In this document: positions 17,370 through 25,836 of the stretch, in pieces
How the letters are laid out: each line of letters opens with the position of its first letter
Position numbering within the stretch: the stretch's first letter is position 1
Assembly: GCA_009772985.1 (NCBI GenBank)
Contig: WOUS01000005.1
Location: forward strand, 81,101 to 145,100
Length of the DNA: 64,000 nucleotides
Reading direction: 5' to 3'
Source: Anaerolineaceae bacterium
GTDB lineage: Bacteria > Chloroflexota > Anaerolineae > Anaerolineales > Villigracilaceae
Notes under the pieces: generated by a model
Databases searched by the model: none
What the model was told of the DNA's origin: nothing
What the model saw: only the letters and a program-made list of their open reading frames with translations
Made by a program: the position numbers and the translations under genes

Positions 17370-19895
17370 TCACGGATTCGCCCTCATCCTCGGATACCAG
17401 TACCACAGCACGTCGGCGGCGGGCTTGCCATGCACCGAAGCGGACTTGTCCATCAGCCCCACCGGCGGGTAGTAGCCGCGGCTGACGAATCCGCCGGCCC
17501 AGGCGCGGGCGTTGACTGCGCCCAGCAAGGCCACCAGGATGTCCGATTGGGCGGACAGGTTGAGGGTCAGGGAGACGTTGTCGGCGGCAGGCTGGTTGAG
17601 CGCCGTCCAGGACAGGCATCCGCCCGCGCCATCGGTCGGGCCCCCAGAGAGCGGGGGCAGGCAGGCCGAGGCCGCGCCGGTCACGGACGGGTACGCGGCG
17701 GCAATGATGACCGGTTTCTGCAAACTGGCGCTGAGCGGCTGGATGTGGGCGTCCAGCAATCTCCCGGCTTCCGCCTGCATGTCTGCCACAGACGGGGCGG
17801 AGGAACTGGAAAGCGGCGCGTTCCAAAGCACATAGACGCCGTCCAGCGAGGAGACGAAAGCGGGGACGTTCGGCTGTGTTCCGCTATACGGCAGCGCCCA
17901 GAAGACCGGACCGGCGTAATGCTGGCGCACCGCGGCGATGACCGCCGCCCAGCGCGCCTCCGCGTCCGCCGGAACGCCGGAACTGCCGCCCGCGGGCAGG
18001 GAACCGCCGGGCAGGGCCGGGGAGGTCCACTCGCCGCCCAAAATGAGCGCCTGCGCGTTGGTCTTCGCGGCCAGGTCGGCGTGGTAGACGGCGAAGGCCT
18101 GGTAACGCTCGAAGAAGGTGGTCCACCAGTCGGCGTCGCGCGAGGCGGAATTCCACCACTGGTCGCAGGCCACCGGGAACCTGGCCGAGGGGAAGAGCGC
18201 CACGTTCAGGCCGCCGGCGCGCGCCCGGCTGACGGTATCCGCCGTGTCGGTCCAGAGCGGGTCGCGGCCGGGGACGGGAGAAAAGACCGGCGGGACGATC
18301 CGGCTGTAGGTCCAGGTGGGGGTCAGCACCACCCAGTTGGCATTGATCCCGCCCTGCACATTCTGCAAAGCGACGGGCATCCACGCCTGCCAGGTGGGGT
18401 CGTATCCGGTCTGGAATTCGACGCCGGCCCAGAAGTTGGTGCGCGGCGTCACCGTCACCCCGACCACGGGCGAGGCGGCGGGGGCCTGCATCCAGGTCCA
18501 GGCGGTGACGGTGTCCAGCAGGTCCTGCGGCGTCAGGCTGGTGGAGACCGGCCGCCCGTGCCGGTTGGCGGCGGTTTCCACGTCGTCGGCCGCGCCGCAC
18601 TGGTCGTTGCGGCAGTAGCGGTACTCGAACGTGCCGAGCATGTTGAGCGGGCTGTAGAGCGTGTAGACCCACTGGTTGTTGCCGAGCGGCCACATGGGAA
18701 TGGGTTCGGTCCAGCCGTAAGGATTGAACTGGATGGAGACGATGTCTGTGACCGGCGTGGCGGCGGGGACGCTGACCTCGAACGTGATCGGGGAGGACGG
18801 CCCGGCCTGCCAAGTGCTGACCATCTCCGAGACCGCCGCGGGACCCTGGGCCGGCACCACCAGTTGGCGGGTGACGAAGCCTCCGCCGGGGATGTGTTCG
18901 GCGTTCCAGAAGCCGTCGCCGAGGGTGTACTTGTAGCGCACGTCCGCGCCGGCGGGGAGCATCAGCGTGATGGTGTAGCGGCCGTCCGGCAGCGGAGAGA
19001 GCGTGGGCATACGTGAGGCCACGCTGCTCAATCCGCCGTTCAGGTCGGCGAAGGTGTTGCCCAGTTGCAGCAGGCTGCCGGCCATGCGGACGGGCGCCGA
19101 GCGGACAGTGTTGGATGGAACGCCGACCACGAACGTGACGCTGACCAGCGGCGCGGCGTTCATCCTGACCGCCACCGGGGTGTTCGTGTTGGCGGCCACC
19201 ATCACGCCCTGCTGGAAGGTGGCGTAGGCGCCGTCGAGGGCGTAGGCCACCAGGGTCTGCGATTCGCCGGTCAGGACGGAATCCAGGATGAAGGTCCCGG
19301 TGGAATCGGTGAGAGTCTGTTCGCCGCCGACGACGACCATGATGTTGACGAGCGGCGCGCCGGCGGCGTCGGTCACCGTGCCGCTCACGCGCCCGGTCTG
19401 GCCGGAGAACGGGCTGTCCACCCAGGAGGCGACCGCGTCGGTCACGGTCCCGCCGCCGCTGACGTAGGCCATGCGGTAGCGGACGGGACGGTCGAGCGGG
19501 TCATCCTCCAGCATCGGCATGGTGGTCTGTCGCACATAGCGGTACTTGACCACGCTGTACATGGCGAACGGGATGGTGACGGTGTAGTGCAGCGCGTCCA
19601 CGCCCTGCATGGTGTAATTGAGCGGGTTCATCGCCAGGCCGGTCACCTCGTCCACCACGCTCAAGAGGAGCGTCTCGCCCGGCAGGAGCGGGGCGGGCAG
19701 CGCCACGTTGAAGGCCACCTCGGCCATCGGCGAAGGCGTGCCGGTGGGCGGGATCGGGTAGGACAGCGTGGGCGTGGGCGGGAAGAGTTCGGGGATGTCG
19801 AGCAGGGAGAGCGAGCAGGCGTTCAGCAGCAGGATGGCCAGGCTGAACAGGGCGGCCCTGCGGACGGTGAGGCGAAATGCGGCGGTGGGTTTCAT
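17370..19895 (-). CDS. large lipoprotein with carbohydrate-binding-like domains and a glycosidase-like C-terminus
   Basis: 841 residues. A lipobox around LLNAC (Cys at about 26) makes it a surface lipoprotein. Residues about 55-170 and 250-360 look like beta-sandwich modules of the starch-binding or CBM20-like kind (VKYRYVRQ and VRYKYTLGDGFWN patterns), with a carboxypeptidase-regulatory-like insert (GRVSGTVTDAAGAPLVNIMVVVGG) between and a further beta-domain at about 370-460. The C-terminal 370 residues resemble a TIM-barrel glycosidase: WAGVEFQTGYDPTW, LILGGEW, and a final GKPAADVLWYWY that recalls GH113-type tails. Substrate unknown. The same C-terminal tail exists as a remnant at 15269. 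Confidence 0.7.
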   Translation of the reverse strand: MKPTAAFRLTVRRAALFSLAILLLNACSLSLLDIPELFPPTPTLSYPIPPTGTPSPMAEVAFNVALPAPLLPGETLLLSVVDEVTGLAMNPLNYTMQGVDALHYTVTIPFAMYSVVKYRYVRQTTMPMLEDDPLDRPVRYRMAYVSGGGTVTDAVASWVDSPFSGQTGRVSGTVTDAAGAPLVNIMVVVGGEQTLTDSTGTFILDSVLTGESQTLVAYALDGAYATFQQGVMVAANTNTPVAVRMNAAPLVSVTFVVGVPSNTVRSAPVRMAGSLLQLGNTFADLNGGLSSVASRMPTLSPLPDGRYTITLMLPAGADVRYKYTLGDGFWNAEHIPGGGFVTRQLVVPAQGPAAVSEMVSTWQAGPSSPITFEVSVPAATPVTDIVSIQFNPYGWTEPIPMWPLGNNQWVYTLYSPLNMLGTFEYRYCRNDQCGAADDVETAANRHGRPVSTSLTPQDLLDTVTAWTWMQAPAASPVVGVTVTPRTNFWAGVEFQTGYDPTWQAWMPVALQNVQGGINANWVVLTPTWTYSRIVPPVFSPVPGRDPLWTDTADTVSRARAGGLNVALFPSARFPVACDQWWNSASRDADWWTTFFERYQAFAVYHADLAAKTNAQALILGGEWTSPALPGGSLPAGGSSGVPADAEARWAAVIAAVRQHYAGPVFWALPYSGTQPNVPAFVSSLDGVYVLWNAPLSSSSAPSVADMQAEAGRLLDAHIQPLSASLQKPVIIAAAYPSVTGAASACLPPLSGGPTDGAGGCLSWTALNQPAADNVSLTLNLSAQSDILVALLGAVNARAWAGGFVSRGYYPPVGLMDKSASVHGKPAADVLWYWYPRMRANP

Positions 19896-19934
19896 ACCCC
19901 TCCTGTTTCTCCCGGGGACCGGGGGGAAAAATAA

Positions 19935-20041
19935 ACCGCGAAGAAACGCCCCCCAAAGTACGGGGGCAGGCGGACGCGAAGAATCAATTTGCCCGCGAAG
20001 GATTCCTTCGCGACCTCAGCGAATCTTCGCGTCTTCGCGGT
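19935..20041. repeat. long imperfect palindrome, CGCGAAG dialect, copy 1
   Basis: Outer arms ACCGCGAAG (19935-19943) and CTTCGCGGT (20033-20041), core TTGCCCGCGAAGGATTCCTT. The second copy is at 26465. A related palindrome follows at 20142. Otherwise 19896-20262 holds no gene that I can support. Confidence 0.78.
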
Positions 20042-20141
20042 GAAAGAACACAATACTTCAGAGGGTAACTCATCCATCTTTTGCAACAGCATTTTTCTGA
20101 TTCTCGTGGATGGTGTGGTTTTGCTGCTTTTGCCCAAACCG

Positions 20142-20226
20142 TCCACGAATTTTTCACGAATTCACGAATATCGAGGCGAAAACCTGTGCCACGCAGTGGT
20201 ATTCGGGTATTCGTGGCTCATTCGTG
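20142..20226. repeat. long imperfect palindrome, ATTCGTG dialect variant
   Basis: CCACGAATTTTTCACGAATT on the left and GGTATTCGTGGCTCATTCGTGG-type words on the right, with a smaller GTGCCACGCAGTGGTATTC centre. Same architecture as 14992 and 28062 but no shared flanks. Confidence 0.6.
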
Positions 20227-20262
20227 GATGGTTGGCGGCTCAAACCACAAAATCCATCAGAA

Positions 20263-21141
20263 TCAGGCATTTTTCTTCCTGCCGGCCGAGGCCAGGTAAC
20301 TGAGCGCGATGCTGAGGAAATAGAGCAGGATCATCGGCAGCATGACCAGCGACATATTGAGCGGGTCCGGCGTCGGCGTGATAGCCGCGGCCAGGACGGC
20401 GATGACGATGACGGCAATGCGCCACTGCCGGGCCAGTCCGCCCGGTTTGACGATGCCCATGGCGGTCAGCACGTAGATGACCAGCGGGAACTCAAAGGAA
20501 ACGCCGATCCAGAACATCAGGCCGGTCACAAAATTGATGTAGGTGGAAAGCCGCCAGTTGGCGGTGACGCCCAGGAAATCAAGCAGGAAGGGCAGCGCAG
20601 TGGGGAGCAGCAGCCAGTAAGTGAATGCGATGCCTCCCAGGAAAAAAGCGAGGGCGAAGGGGATGCCCGCCAGGCCGATCCTGCGCTCGCGGGGGCGCAG
20701 GCCGGGGGCGGCGAACAGCCAGAATTCGAAGGCGATGTAGGGCAGCGCAAGGGCAAACCCGCCGAACAGGGCCACGCGCATGAACACGCCCACCGACTCG
20801 GTCGGGTCGAGCGCCTGGAGCGCCTGCAGTCCGCCAATGGAGCGGGCCAGGATTTCCAGGATCTGTTCCGTGTACACCCCGCAGACGGCCACCCCGACGA
20901 GCAGGGCAATCAGCATGTGCAGGATGTGCCGGCGCAGGGCTTCGATATGCGGCACCAGGGTTGACGGTTTCTTGATCGTGTCCGCCAGCGAATCGGACAG
21001 CGGGCGGTCCTCCGGCTCGGCATTAACGAAGCGCCACGCGCCGCGGATGCCGCGCGCCGGCAGGGTCACAACCCGCCACAGCAAGCGGAAGGGAAACGTT
21101 ATGACTTTCCACAGGCCGCGCAGGAATTTACGCATACTCAC
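20263..21141 (-). CDS. tatC: Sec-independent protein translocase TatC
   Basis: 292 residues, six membrane helices. TatC binds twin-arginine signal peptides and forms the export channel with TatA/TatB. The core starts at about residue 64 (PHIEALRRHILHMLIALLVG) and includes RPRERRIGLAGIPFALAFFLGG, FVTGLMFWIGVSFEFPLVIY and the hallmark AAITPTPDPLNMSLVMLPM. A basic 60-residue cytoplasmic N-terminal extension is longer than usual. The start is a GTG overlapping the tatB stop by 4 nt; an ATG at 21135 is an alternative. Last gene of the Asp23-nusB-tatB-tatC operon. Confidence 0.96.
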   Translation of the reverse strand: MSMRKFLRGLWKVITFPFRLLWRVVTLPARGIRGAWRFVNAEPEDRPLSDSLADTIKKPSTLVPHIEALRRHILHMLIALLVGVAVCGVYTEQILEILARSIGGLQALQALDPTESVGVFMRVALFGGFALALPYIAFEFWLFAAPGLRPRERRIGLAGIPFALAFFLGGIAFTYWLLLPTALPFLLDFLGVTANWRLSTYINFVTGLMFWIGVSFEFPLVIYVLTAMGIVKPGGLARQWRIAVIVIAVLAAAITPTPDPLNMSLVMLPMILLYFLSIALSYLASAGRKKNA

Positions 21142-21533
21142 TCATCTGGGGGCTGGTCTGGTTTGGGAGCATCGCCCGCGGCGGCAGGCCCCCCGGCTGC
21201 TCCTTCGCTTCGCTCAGGAGGCTGGCCCGGGGCAGGCGGCTGGTCGGGGGGATGGATGTGCGGGTCTTCCTTCCAGGCGGTGGAGGGAAATTCCCCGGCG
21301 GCTTTTTTGGCCTCCAGTTCTTCCAGCCGGGCCTCGCGCATCAGTTCGTTCGGGAGGGTTTTGAGTTTCCGGGAGGCCTGGGTGATGGTCCGCCAGGTTT
21401 CCGAGTTGATCAGTTTGTACAGGCTGCGGCCCAGGGTGCGGCCCGCCTTCTCGATCTCCTTGGGGCCGAAGATGAGCAACGCCAGGAGCAGGACGAGCAG
21501 GAGTTCCAGCGGACCGATCCCGAAGAGTTCCAT
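21138..21533 (-). CDS. tatB: Sec-independent translocase TatB/TatA
   Basis: 131 residues. MELFGIGPLELLLVLLLALLIFGPKEIEKAGR is the standard single helix, hinge Phe-Gly-Pro and amphipathic helix. The following charged helix (about 35-75) and Pro-rich tail are longer than in TatA and fit TatB. It is placed between nusB (2-nt gap) and tatC (4-nt overlap), so the three are co-translated. Since only one TatA/B gene is in the window, it could serve both roles. Confidence 0.92.
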   Translation of the reverse strand: MELFGIGPLELLLVLLLALLIFGPKEIEKAGRTLGRSLYKLINSETWRTITQASRKLKTLPNELMREARLEELEAKKAAGEFPSTAWKEDPHIHPPDQPPAPGQPPERSEGAAGGPAAAGDAPKPDQPPDE

Positions 21534-21535
21534 GC

Positions 21536-21976
21536 TCAGTCCTTCCGGATATTCTGCACGAACTGGGCCACGTCGTTGTGGTGTTCCACCAGGCTGCCGA
21601 GCACGCCGTTGACAAAGCGCGAGGCGCTGTCGGAACCGTACATTTTCGCCAGTTCGACGGCCTCGTTGATCGCCACCTTTACCGGCGTGTCCTTCTGCAC
21701 GGCAAACTCCCAGGCCGCCATGCGCAGGATGTTGCGGTCAATGGCCGCGATCTGGTCGAGCGGCCAATCGGGCGCGTAGCGCGCCAGGATATGGTCGAGT
21801 TGTTCACGGATGGGGAGGACGCCAAAAACAATCTGGCGGGCAAACTCCGCCAGTTCAACCGGCAAAGGCTCATCCGCCAGCCGCTCCTGTAACACCTGCG
21901 CCGGGGGATGGTTTGCAATGTCCAATTCGTAAAGTACCTGCAGGGCAACGCCGCGCGCCCTGGTACGTGCTTTCAT
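21536..21976 (-). CDS. nusB: transcription antitermination factor NusB
   Basis: 146 residues, the normal length. NusB with NusE binds boxA RNA and supports rRNA transcription. The all-helical family pattern is complete: [22 protein letters not shown] at the start, [18 protein letters not shown] in the middle, and [30 protein letters not shown] near the end. It lies 6 nt after the Asp23 gene in a four-gene operon. Confidence 0.96.
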   Translation of the reverse strand: MKARTRARGVALQVLYELDIANHPPAQVLQERLADEPLPVELAEFARQIVFGVLPIREQLDHILARYAPDWPLDQIAAIDRNILRMAAWEFAVQKDTPVKVAINEAVELAKMYGSDSASRFVNGVLGSLVEHHNDVAQFVQNIRKD

Positions 21977-21982
21977 ACCGGA

Positions 21983-22327
21983 TCAAACCTCAGATGGGAA
22001 ATTGATGTCCTCGATGTGGACATTGACGCGCCCGACTTCCATGCCGGTCATTTCGGAGATGGCGCGCGCCACCCGCTGCTGGACCGTGCGGCTGGTCTCG
22101 CGCATGTTAACGCCGTCTTCCAGCGCCAGGTGAAGATCCAAAAGAACGATGCCGTCCTCGATCTCGATCAGGACGCCGTCGCTGGCGCGCCCGAACAGGC
22201 TCTTGACGCCGCCCTTGACGGGGATCATGCGGCTGACGCCTTCCACTTCCAGCGCAGCCATGCGGGCGATGGTCAGCAGGACATCGGGAGTAAGCGTGGT
22301 CTTTCCGGGAGTGCGATATTCGGTCAT
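21983..22327 (-). CDS. Asp23/Gls24-family envelope stress protein
   Basis: 114 residues. The family forms membrane-associated assemblies linked to envelope and alkaline stress; homologues often precede nusB. Signature: GKTTLTPDVLLTIARMAALEVEGVSRMIP at the N-terminus, then the GVLIEIEDGIVLLDLHLALEDGVNMRE strand and MTGMEVGRVNVHIEDINF near the end. First gene of the nusB-tat operon, with GAGGAGG and a -10 box upstream. Confidence 0.94.
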   Translation of the reverse strand: MTEYRTPGKTTLTPDVLLTIARMAALEVEGVSRMIPVKGGVKSLFGRASDGVLIEIEDGIVLLDLHLALEDGVNMRETSRTVQQRVARAISEMTGMEVGRVNVHIEDINFPSEV

Positions 22328-22351
22328 GGTACCTCCTCGAAGATTTGCGGA

Positions 22352-22357
22352 ATTATA
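22352..22357 (-). promoter_or_regulatory. -10 box of the Asp23-nusB-tat operon
   Basis: TATAAT on the minus strand, 24 nt before the start, with GAGGAGG between the two. No clear -35 at 17 nt. Confidence 0.55.
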
Positions 22358-22408
22358 TCACTGCCCGGCGCGCCTCTGTTGCCAGGCTTTCTTTGGGTGC
22401 GCGCGAAA

Positions 22409-22436
22409 GTGGGACAAGTCTATAGACTTGTCCTAC
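22409..22436. repeat. GTAG-foot hairpin (REP-like), minus orientation
   Basis: On the minus strand: GTAG, then GACAAGTC TATA GACTTGTC, then CCAC. It sits between the DUF1461 and Asp23 genes. The first nine bases, GTAGGACAA, are the same as in the element at 51892. Confidence 0.7.
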
Positions 22437-23134
22437 TGATCGGCTTTGCGTGCGACCTTCTTTGGCCGCAGCGCCAGTCCCAGCGCCAGGCCGCCGCCAA
22501 TGGTAATAACACCGGCGAAGATAAAAGCATCCTGCCAGAAACGCATCGGGAACAGGCGGATGAGCGTGTCGGAATACAGGAACAGCCAGGAATCGCCGGT
22601 GAAGAACAGGCTGTGGAAGACGGTAAAGAACTGCCAGAAACTGACCGCGGCGAAGAGGCCGATCCCCGCCGCCAGCCCGGCCGTCAGCCAGCCGCCGCGG
22701 CGGATGCCGGCGATCACGTCTGCCCGCCAGGGGCGGCGCTGGGCCACCAGCAGCAGGCCGAATAGGACGAGGGTCAGCCCGAAGCCGAGGTTGACGACCG
22801 GCGCGAAGACCGCCTTCACGTCTTCCATGTGGCCGAGTTCGCGTTCGTTGAACAGCGGGGAACCGTCGGGGAAGACCGGTTCGGAGAGCAGGCTGATGTC
22901 GGCGCTGGAGGTGAGATAGCGCAGGCACAGGCTGGCATATTCCAGCCGCTCCGGCTGTGTGAAGCCGTATTCGTCCGGCGGGAAGTTCGGCATCTGGTAT
23001 TCCAGTTCGAGGAAGAACCCGCTCGCCAGGATACGCACGGCAAGGAAAATCAGGACCACCGGTACAAGCAGGGTGGCAATCCAGGAAGCAGCCATGCCCC
23101 AGGGTTTGGCAAATTTCGTGAGGGGGTTTTTCAT
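22433..23134 (-). CDS. DUF1461 (TIGR01906-like) integral membrane protein
   Basis: 233 residues from the ATG that has AAAGGAG 6 nt upstream; an upstream in-frame ATG at 23158 lacks this. Four membrane helices at about 14-34, 115-135, 150-175 and 205-225, with an external loop containing NERELGHMEDVK and a later FFTVFHSLFFTGDSWLFLYSDTLIRLFP, both diagnostic for DUF1461. Function unknown. The stop codon overlaps the REP-like hairpin at 22409. Confidence 0.85.
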   Translation of the reverse strand: MKNPLTKFAKPWGMAASWIATLLVPVVLIFLAVRILASGFFLELEYQMPNFPPDEYGFTQPERLEYASLCLRYLTSSADISLLSEPVFPDGSPLFNERELGHMEDVKAVFAPVVNLGFGLTLVLFGLLLVAQRRPWRADVIAGIRRGGWLTAGLAAGIGLFAAVSFWQFFTVFHSLFFTGDSWLFLYSDTLIRLFPMRFWQDAFIFAGVITIGGGLALGLALRPKKVARKADQ

Positions 23135-23213
23135 AAATCTCCTTTCCGGCAACTCCATCAGCGGCCGGGTTCGATGATTTCTAGGTAGTGGGTCGAGTTA
23201 CATGATTTTCACC

Positions 23214-23240
23214 GTAGAGCGAGATACTATCTCGCCCTAC
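23214..23240. repeat. GTAG...CTAC hairpin (REP-like)
   Basis: GTAGAGCGAGATA, one-base centre, TATCTCGCCCTAC. Outer words TACATGAT and ATCATGTA extend the symmetry to about 23200-23248. Confidence 0.72.
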
Positions 23241-23268
23241 ATCATGTACTTTGCACCATTACCGATTT

Positions 23269-24819
23269 CTATTCCAGCGTTCCGGCCCCGCCTGCGAGCA
23301 GGAAATTGAGGATGAGGTCGTTCGTCAGCCACTCGATGGGATTCAAGTCGTCGGTAAAGACGGTCGTCCGCTGCGGCGCGGGCTGGAGGTTGTACAGCGT
23401 CAGCGCCATGGACTGGACCAACAGCGGATGCACGTCGCCGCGGGCGGCGAGACGTTCCAGGTTGGCCTGCAAATTCGCGGCCTCCGTCGGCTGGAGGGTG
23501 GCGTACAGGATCGAGTTGAACGTGCCGGGGATGTCCATCACGTAAATGGATGGGAAGATCGTACCGATGGTGGTGGCCAGCCCGTCAATCAGCCGCCGGT
23601 CGCCGGGCGCGCGGCCCACGTTGATCGCCAGCGTCCCGTCCGGTTTCAAATGGTCGGCGGCGATCTGGAAGAACTCCTGCGTGGTCAGGTGCGGCGGAAT
23701 GTATGGCGGACGGTAGGCGTCCACGATGATCAGGTCGTATTTCTCCCGGCTCTGCTCCAACCCCCAGCGCCCGTCCTGCACGTACACGTTCAGGTTCGGC
23801 AGGTTCATGTCGAAATACGTCCGCCCGGCCGCGACGATCTTCGGGTCAATCTCCCAGCCATCCATCGTCACGTCCGGGAAGACCGCGTCGGCCTGCCGCG
23901 CCGTCGTCCCGGCGGCCAGGCCGACGATCGCGATGCGGGTCACGGAGGCAGGCTCACGGTCCGGGTAGAAGAACGGGCCGGCCAGGAACTGCTGCCACGG
24001 TCCGCCGTAGGCCAGCGTGTCCGGGTTATATTCCGAGTGGACGCCCTGCCCCTCGTTCAGGCGCAGGTAGCGTGTCCCGTTGAACTCCAGCACTTGGATG
24101 TAATTATAGGAGGATTCGGTCTCGAAAATCTGCCCCGCCGTGGATTTGACCCCGCCCTTTCCGAAAACGGCCAGCAGGGCGAGCGCCGCGGCCATCAGCA
24201 GGTAGGGCAGCATTTTCCTCGTCCCGGCGCTGGACCGGAGGCCTGCCAGCGCGACGAACAGCAGCGCCGTGCTGAAGACGAGGAAGGTGCGCGTGGTGCC
24301 GATGGTCGGGATGAGCAGCAGGGTCGGCAGGAAAGCGCCGAGGAACGAGCCGATGGTGGAGACGCCGTAAACGGTCCCGGCCACGTTGCCGGCGCGCGAC
24401 TTGTCGTCCATGCAGATGCGGATGGCGAACGGCGAGATCATGCCGAGCAGGGTGATGGGGACGGTGAACAGCGCCAGCACCCCGGCGAACGCCCCGGCCA
24501 GCACGCCGACCTGCAGGTTGTCGAAGGCGTCCGCGGCGGCGCGCAGGACCGGGTTCGCGATGTACGGGACGACGCCGAGCGTGAACGCGCCCCAGGCCAG
24601 GATGGCGTACATTGTTTTTGGATACGGGGACTTATCCGCCCATCTGCCGCCGAGGAAATAGCCAACGGTCAGGTAGATCAGGATGAGGCCGATGATGGCC
24701 GCCCAGACCAGGTTCGAGGTCCCGAAGACGTTGCCGAGCAGGCGCGAGGCCCCGAACTCGGCGGCGAGGGTGGTCATCCCGGAGACGAAGACGGTGAAGT
24801 AGATATAGCGGCGGGTCAT
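23269..24819 (-). CDS. membrane-fused spermidine-synthase-like protein
   Basis: 516 residues from ATG 24819. The first 200 residues form about seven helices in an MFS-like block (ITLLGMISPFAIRICMD is typical of this family). The C-terminal half is a methyltransferase-fold aminopropyltransferase-like domain with YSEYNP-like text, IVGLAAGTTARQADAVFPDV (SAM-type loop), GWEIDPKIV and YDLIIVDAYR. The typical polyamine-synthase acidic pair is not fully conserved, so the product may not be spermidine. Upstream a TATAAT sits 6 nt before the ATG, which predicts a leaderless mRNA. Confidence 0.83.
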   Translation of the reverse strand: MTRRYIYFTVFVSGMTTLAAEFGASRLLGNVFGTSNLVWAAIIGLILIYLTVGYFLGGRWADKSPYPKTMYAILAWGAFTLGVVPYIANPVLRAAADAFDNLQVGVLAGAFAGVLALFTVPITLLGMISPFAIRICMDDKSRAGNVAGTVYGVSTIGSFLGAFLPTLLLIPTIGTTRTFLVFSTALLFVALAGLRSSAGTRKMLPYLLMAAALALLAVFGKGGVKSTAGQIFETESSYNYIQVLEFNGTRYLRLNEGQGVHSEYNPDTLAYGGPWQQFLAGPFFYPDREPASVTRIAIVGLAAGTTARQADAVFPDVTMDGWEIDPKIVAAGRTYFDMNLPNLNVYVQDGRWGLEQSREKYDLIIVDAYRPPYIPPHLTTQEFFQIAADHLKPDGTLAINVGRAPGDRRLIDGLATTIGTIFPSIYVMDIPGTFNSILYATLQPTEAANLQANLERLAARGDVHPLLVQSMALTLYNLQPAPQRTTVFTDDLNPIEWLTNDLILNFLLAGGAGTLE

Positions 24820-24825
24820 GGGCTT

Positions 24826-24831
24826 ATTATA
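24826..24831 (-). promoter_or_regulatory. -10 box giving a probable leaderless mRNA
   Basis: TATAAT ends 6 nt before the ATG of the spermidine-synthase-like gene. No Shine-Dalgarno is present between them. Confidence 0.5.
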
Positions 24832-24875
24832 CTTGGCTGGCGGGCACCAGGCGCAAGGGCAGAAGGGAAAAAACA

Positions 24876-24958
24876 AACGCGAATTCCGCGAAAAAAGCGA
24901 ATAGCGCAAATATTTTTAGATTTATTCGCGCCATTCGCCCATTCGCGCTATTCGCGTT
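24876..24958. repeat. long imperfect palindrome, ATTCGCG dialect
   Basis: AACGCGAATTCCGCG on the left and ATTCGCGCTATTCGCGTT on the right, with an A+T-rich centre. Same architecture as the other long palindromes; it lies between divergent genes, just upstream of the rplY promoter. Confidence 0.7.
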
Positions 24959-24974
24959 GAGAGAACGCGAACAC

Positions 24975-25003
24975 TTGACGAAACGCGACGGCAAGGCTAC
25001 AAT
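24975..25003 (+). promoter_or_regulatory. sigma-70-type promoter of rplY
   Basis: TTGACG, 17-nt spacer, TACAAT. It predicts a leader of about 100 nt before the rplY start at 25112, with room for a regulatory hairpin around 25012-25050. Confidence 0.7.
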
Positions 25004-25111
25004 TCCGCCCGCTTCCGGCACAGCCGGACGCCATCCAGCCTCGCTGGAAATTCATTCGCAGAGCGAAGGTAACCCCGGGGACGGGGTGAGAGGCGCTCGA
25101 GGAAGGTAAAG

Positions 25112-25786
25112 ATGGAGAAAGTCGTTTTGAAGGCCACCCGCCGCACCGTGATCGGGAAACAGGTCGGGGCGCTGCGCCGGGCCGGGGAATTGCCGGCGAT
25201 CCTGTACGGACACAATGTCGAGCCGACCGCCATTTCGATGAACGCCAAGGAAGTCACGAAAACGCTGGCGCGGGTATCTGCATCCAGCCTGGTGACGATT
25301 GACCTGGACGGGAAGGAATTCCCGACGCTGGTGCGCGAACGCCAGCGCGAGCCGATCAAGGGCGTGATCATCCACATGGACTTCCAGGCCGTCTCGCTGA
25401 CCGAGAAGATCCGCGCCAACGTGAGCATCGTGCTGACCGGCGCATCGCCCGCCGTGAAGGACTTCTCCGCCATCCTGGTGACCACCCTGAATGCACTCGA
25501 ACTGGAAGCGCTCCCGCAGGACCTGCCCGAACGCATCGTGGTGGACATTGCCAAACTGGAGAAGATCGGCGACGGCATCCACGTCAGCGACCTGGTCCTT
25601 TCGGACAAGGTGCACGTGGTGTCCAGCACAGACGAGATGATCGTCCTGGCGGCTGCTCCGAAGACGGAAGTGGAAGAAGTTGCTCCGACCGAAGCCGAAG
25701 TCGCGGTCGAAGAAGGGGCCGAGCCCGATGTGATCGAGAAGGGCAAGAAGGAAGAAGAGGGCGAAGAGGAAGAGAAGAAGAAATAA
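25112..25786 (+). CDS. rplY: 50S ribosomal protein bL25 (CTC/TL5 type)
   Basis: 224 residues, the long form with both domains. The N-terminal 5S-rRNA-binding domain (about 4-92) has RRTVIGKQVGALRRAGELPAILYG and ends with IIHMDFQAVS. The C-terminal TL5 beta domain covers about 95-185. A highly acidic-basic tail (EEEGEEEEKKK) follows. It has its own promoter, and GAGGAAGG precedes the start. The 3' end converges on the nudix gene across a REP-like hairpin. Confidence 0.95.
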   Translation: MEKVVLKATRRTVIGKQVGALRRAGELPAILYGHNVEPTAISMNAKEVTKTLARVSASSLVTIDLDGKEFPTLVRERQREPIKGVIIHMDFQAVSLTEKIRANVSIVLTGASPAVKDFSAILVTTLNALELEALPQDLPERIVVDIAKLEKIGDGIHVSDLVLSDKVHVVSSTDEMIVLAAAPKTEVEEVAPTEAEVAVEEGAEPDVIEKGKKEEEGEEEEKKK

Positions 25787-25809
25787 TCTCCGCCTGGTTG
25801 AAACACCCG

Positions 25810-25836
25810 GTAGGGGCGGCGTTACGCCGCCCCTAC
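25810..25836. repeat. GTAG...CTAC hairpin (REP-like)
   Basis: GTAGGGGCGGCGT, one-base centre, ACGCCGCCCCTAC: a 13-bp perfect inverted repeat between the convergent rplY and nudix genes. It may also terminate transcription. Confidence 0.78.

Noticed and set aside
19935..20226. Possible CRISPR-like array
   Set aside because: Repeats are short palindromic words with no constant spacer length and no cas genes nearby.
23251..24960. 569-codon open frame opposite to the spermidine-synthase-like gene
   Set aside because: Shadow; covers also the leaderless promoter and palindrome.
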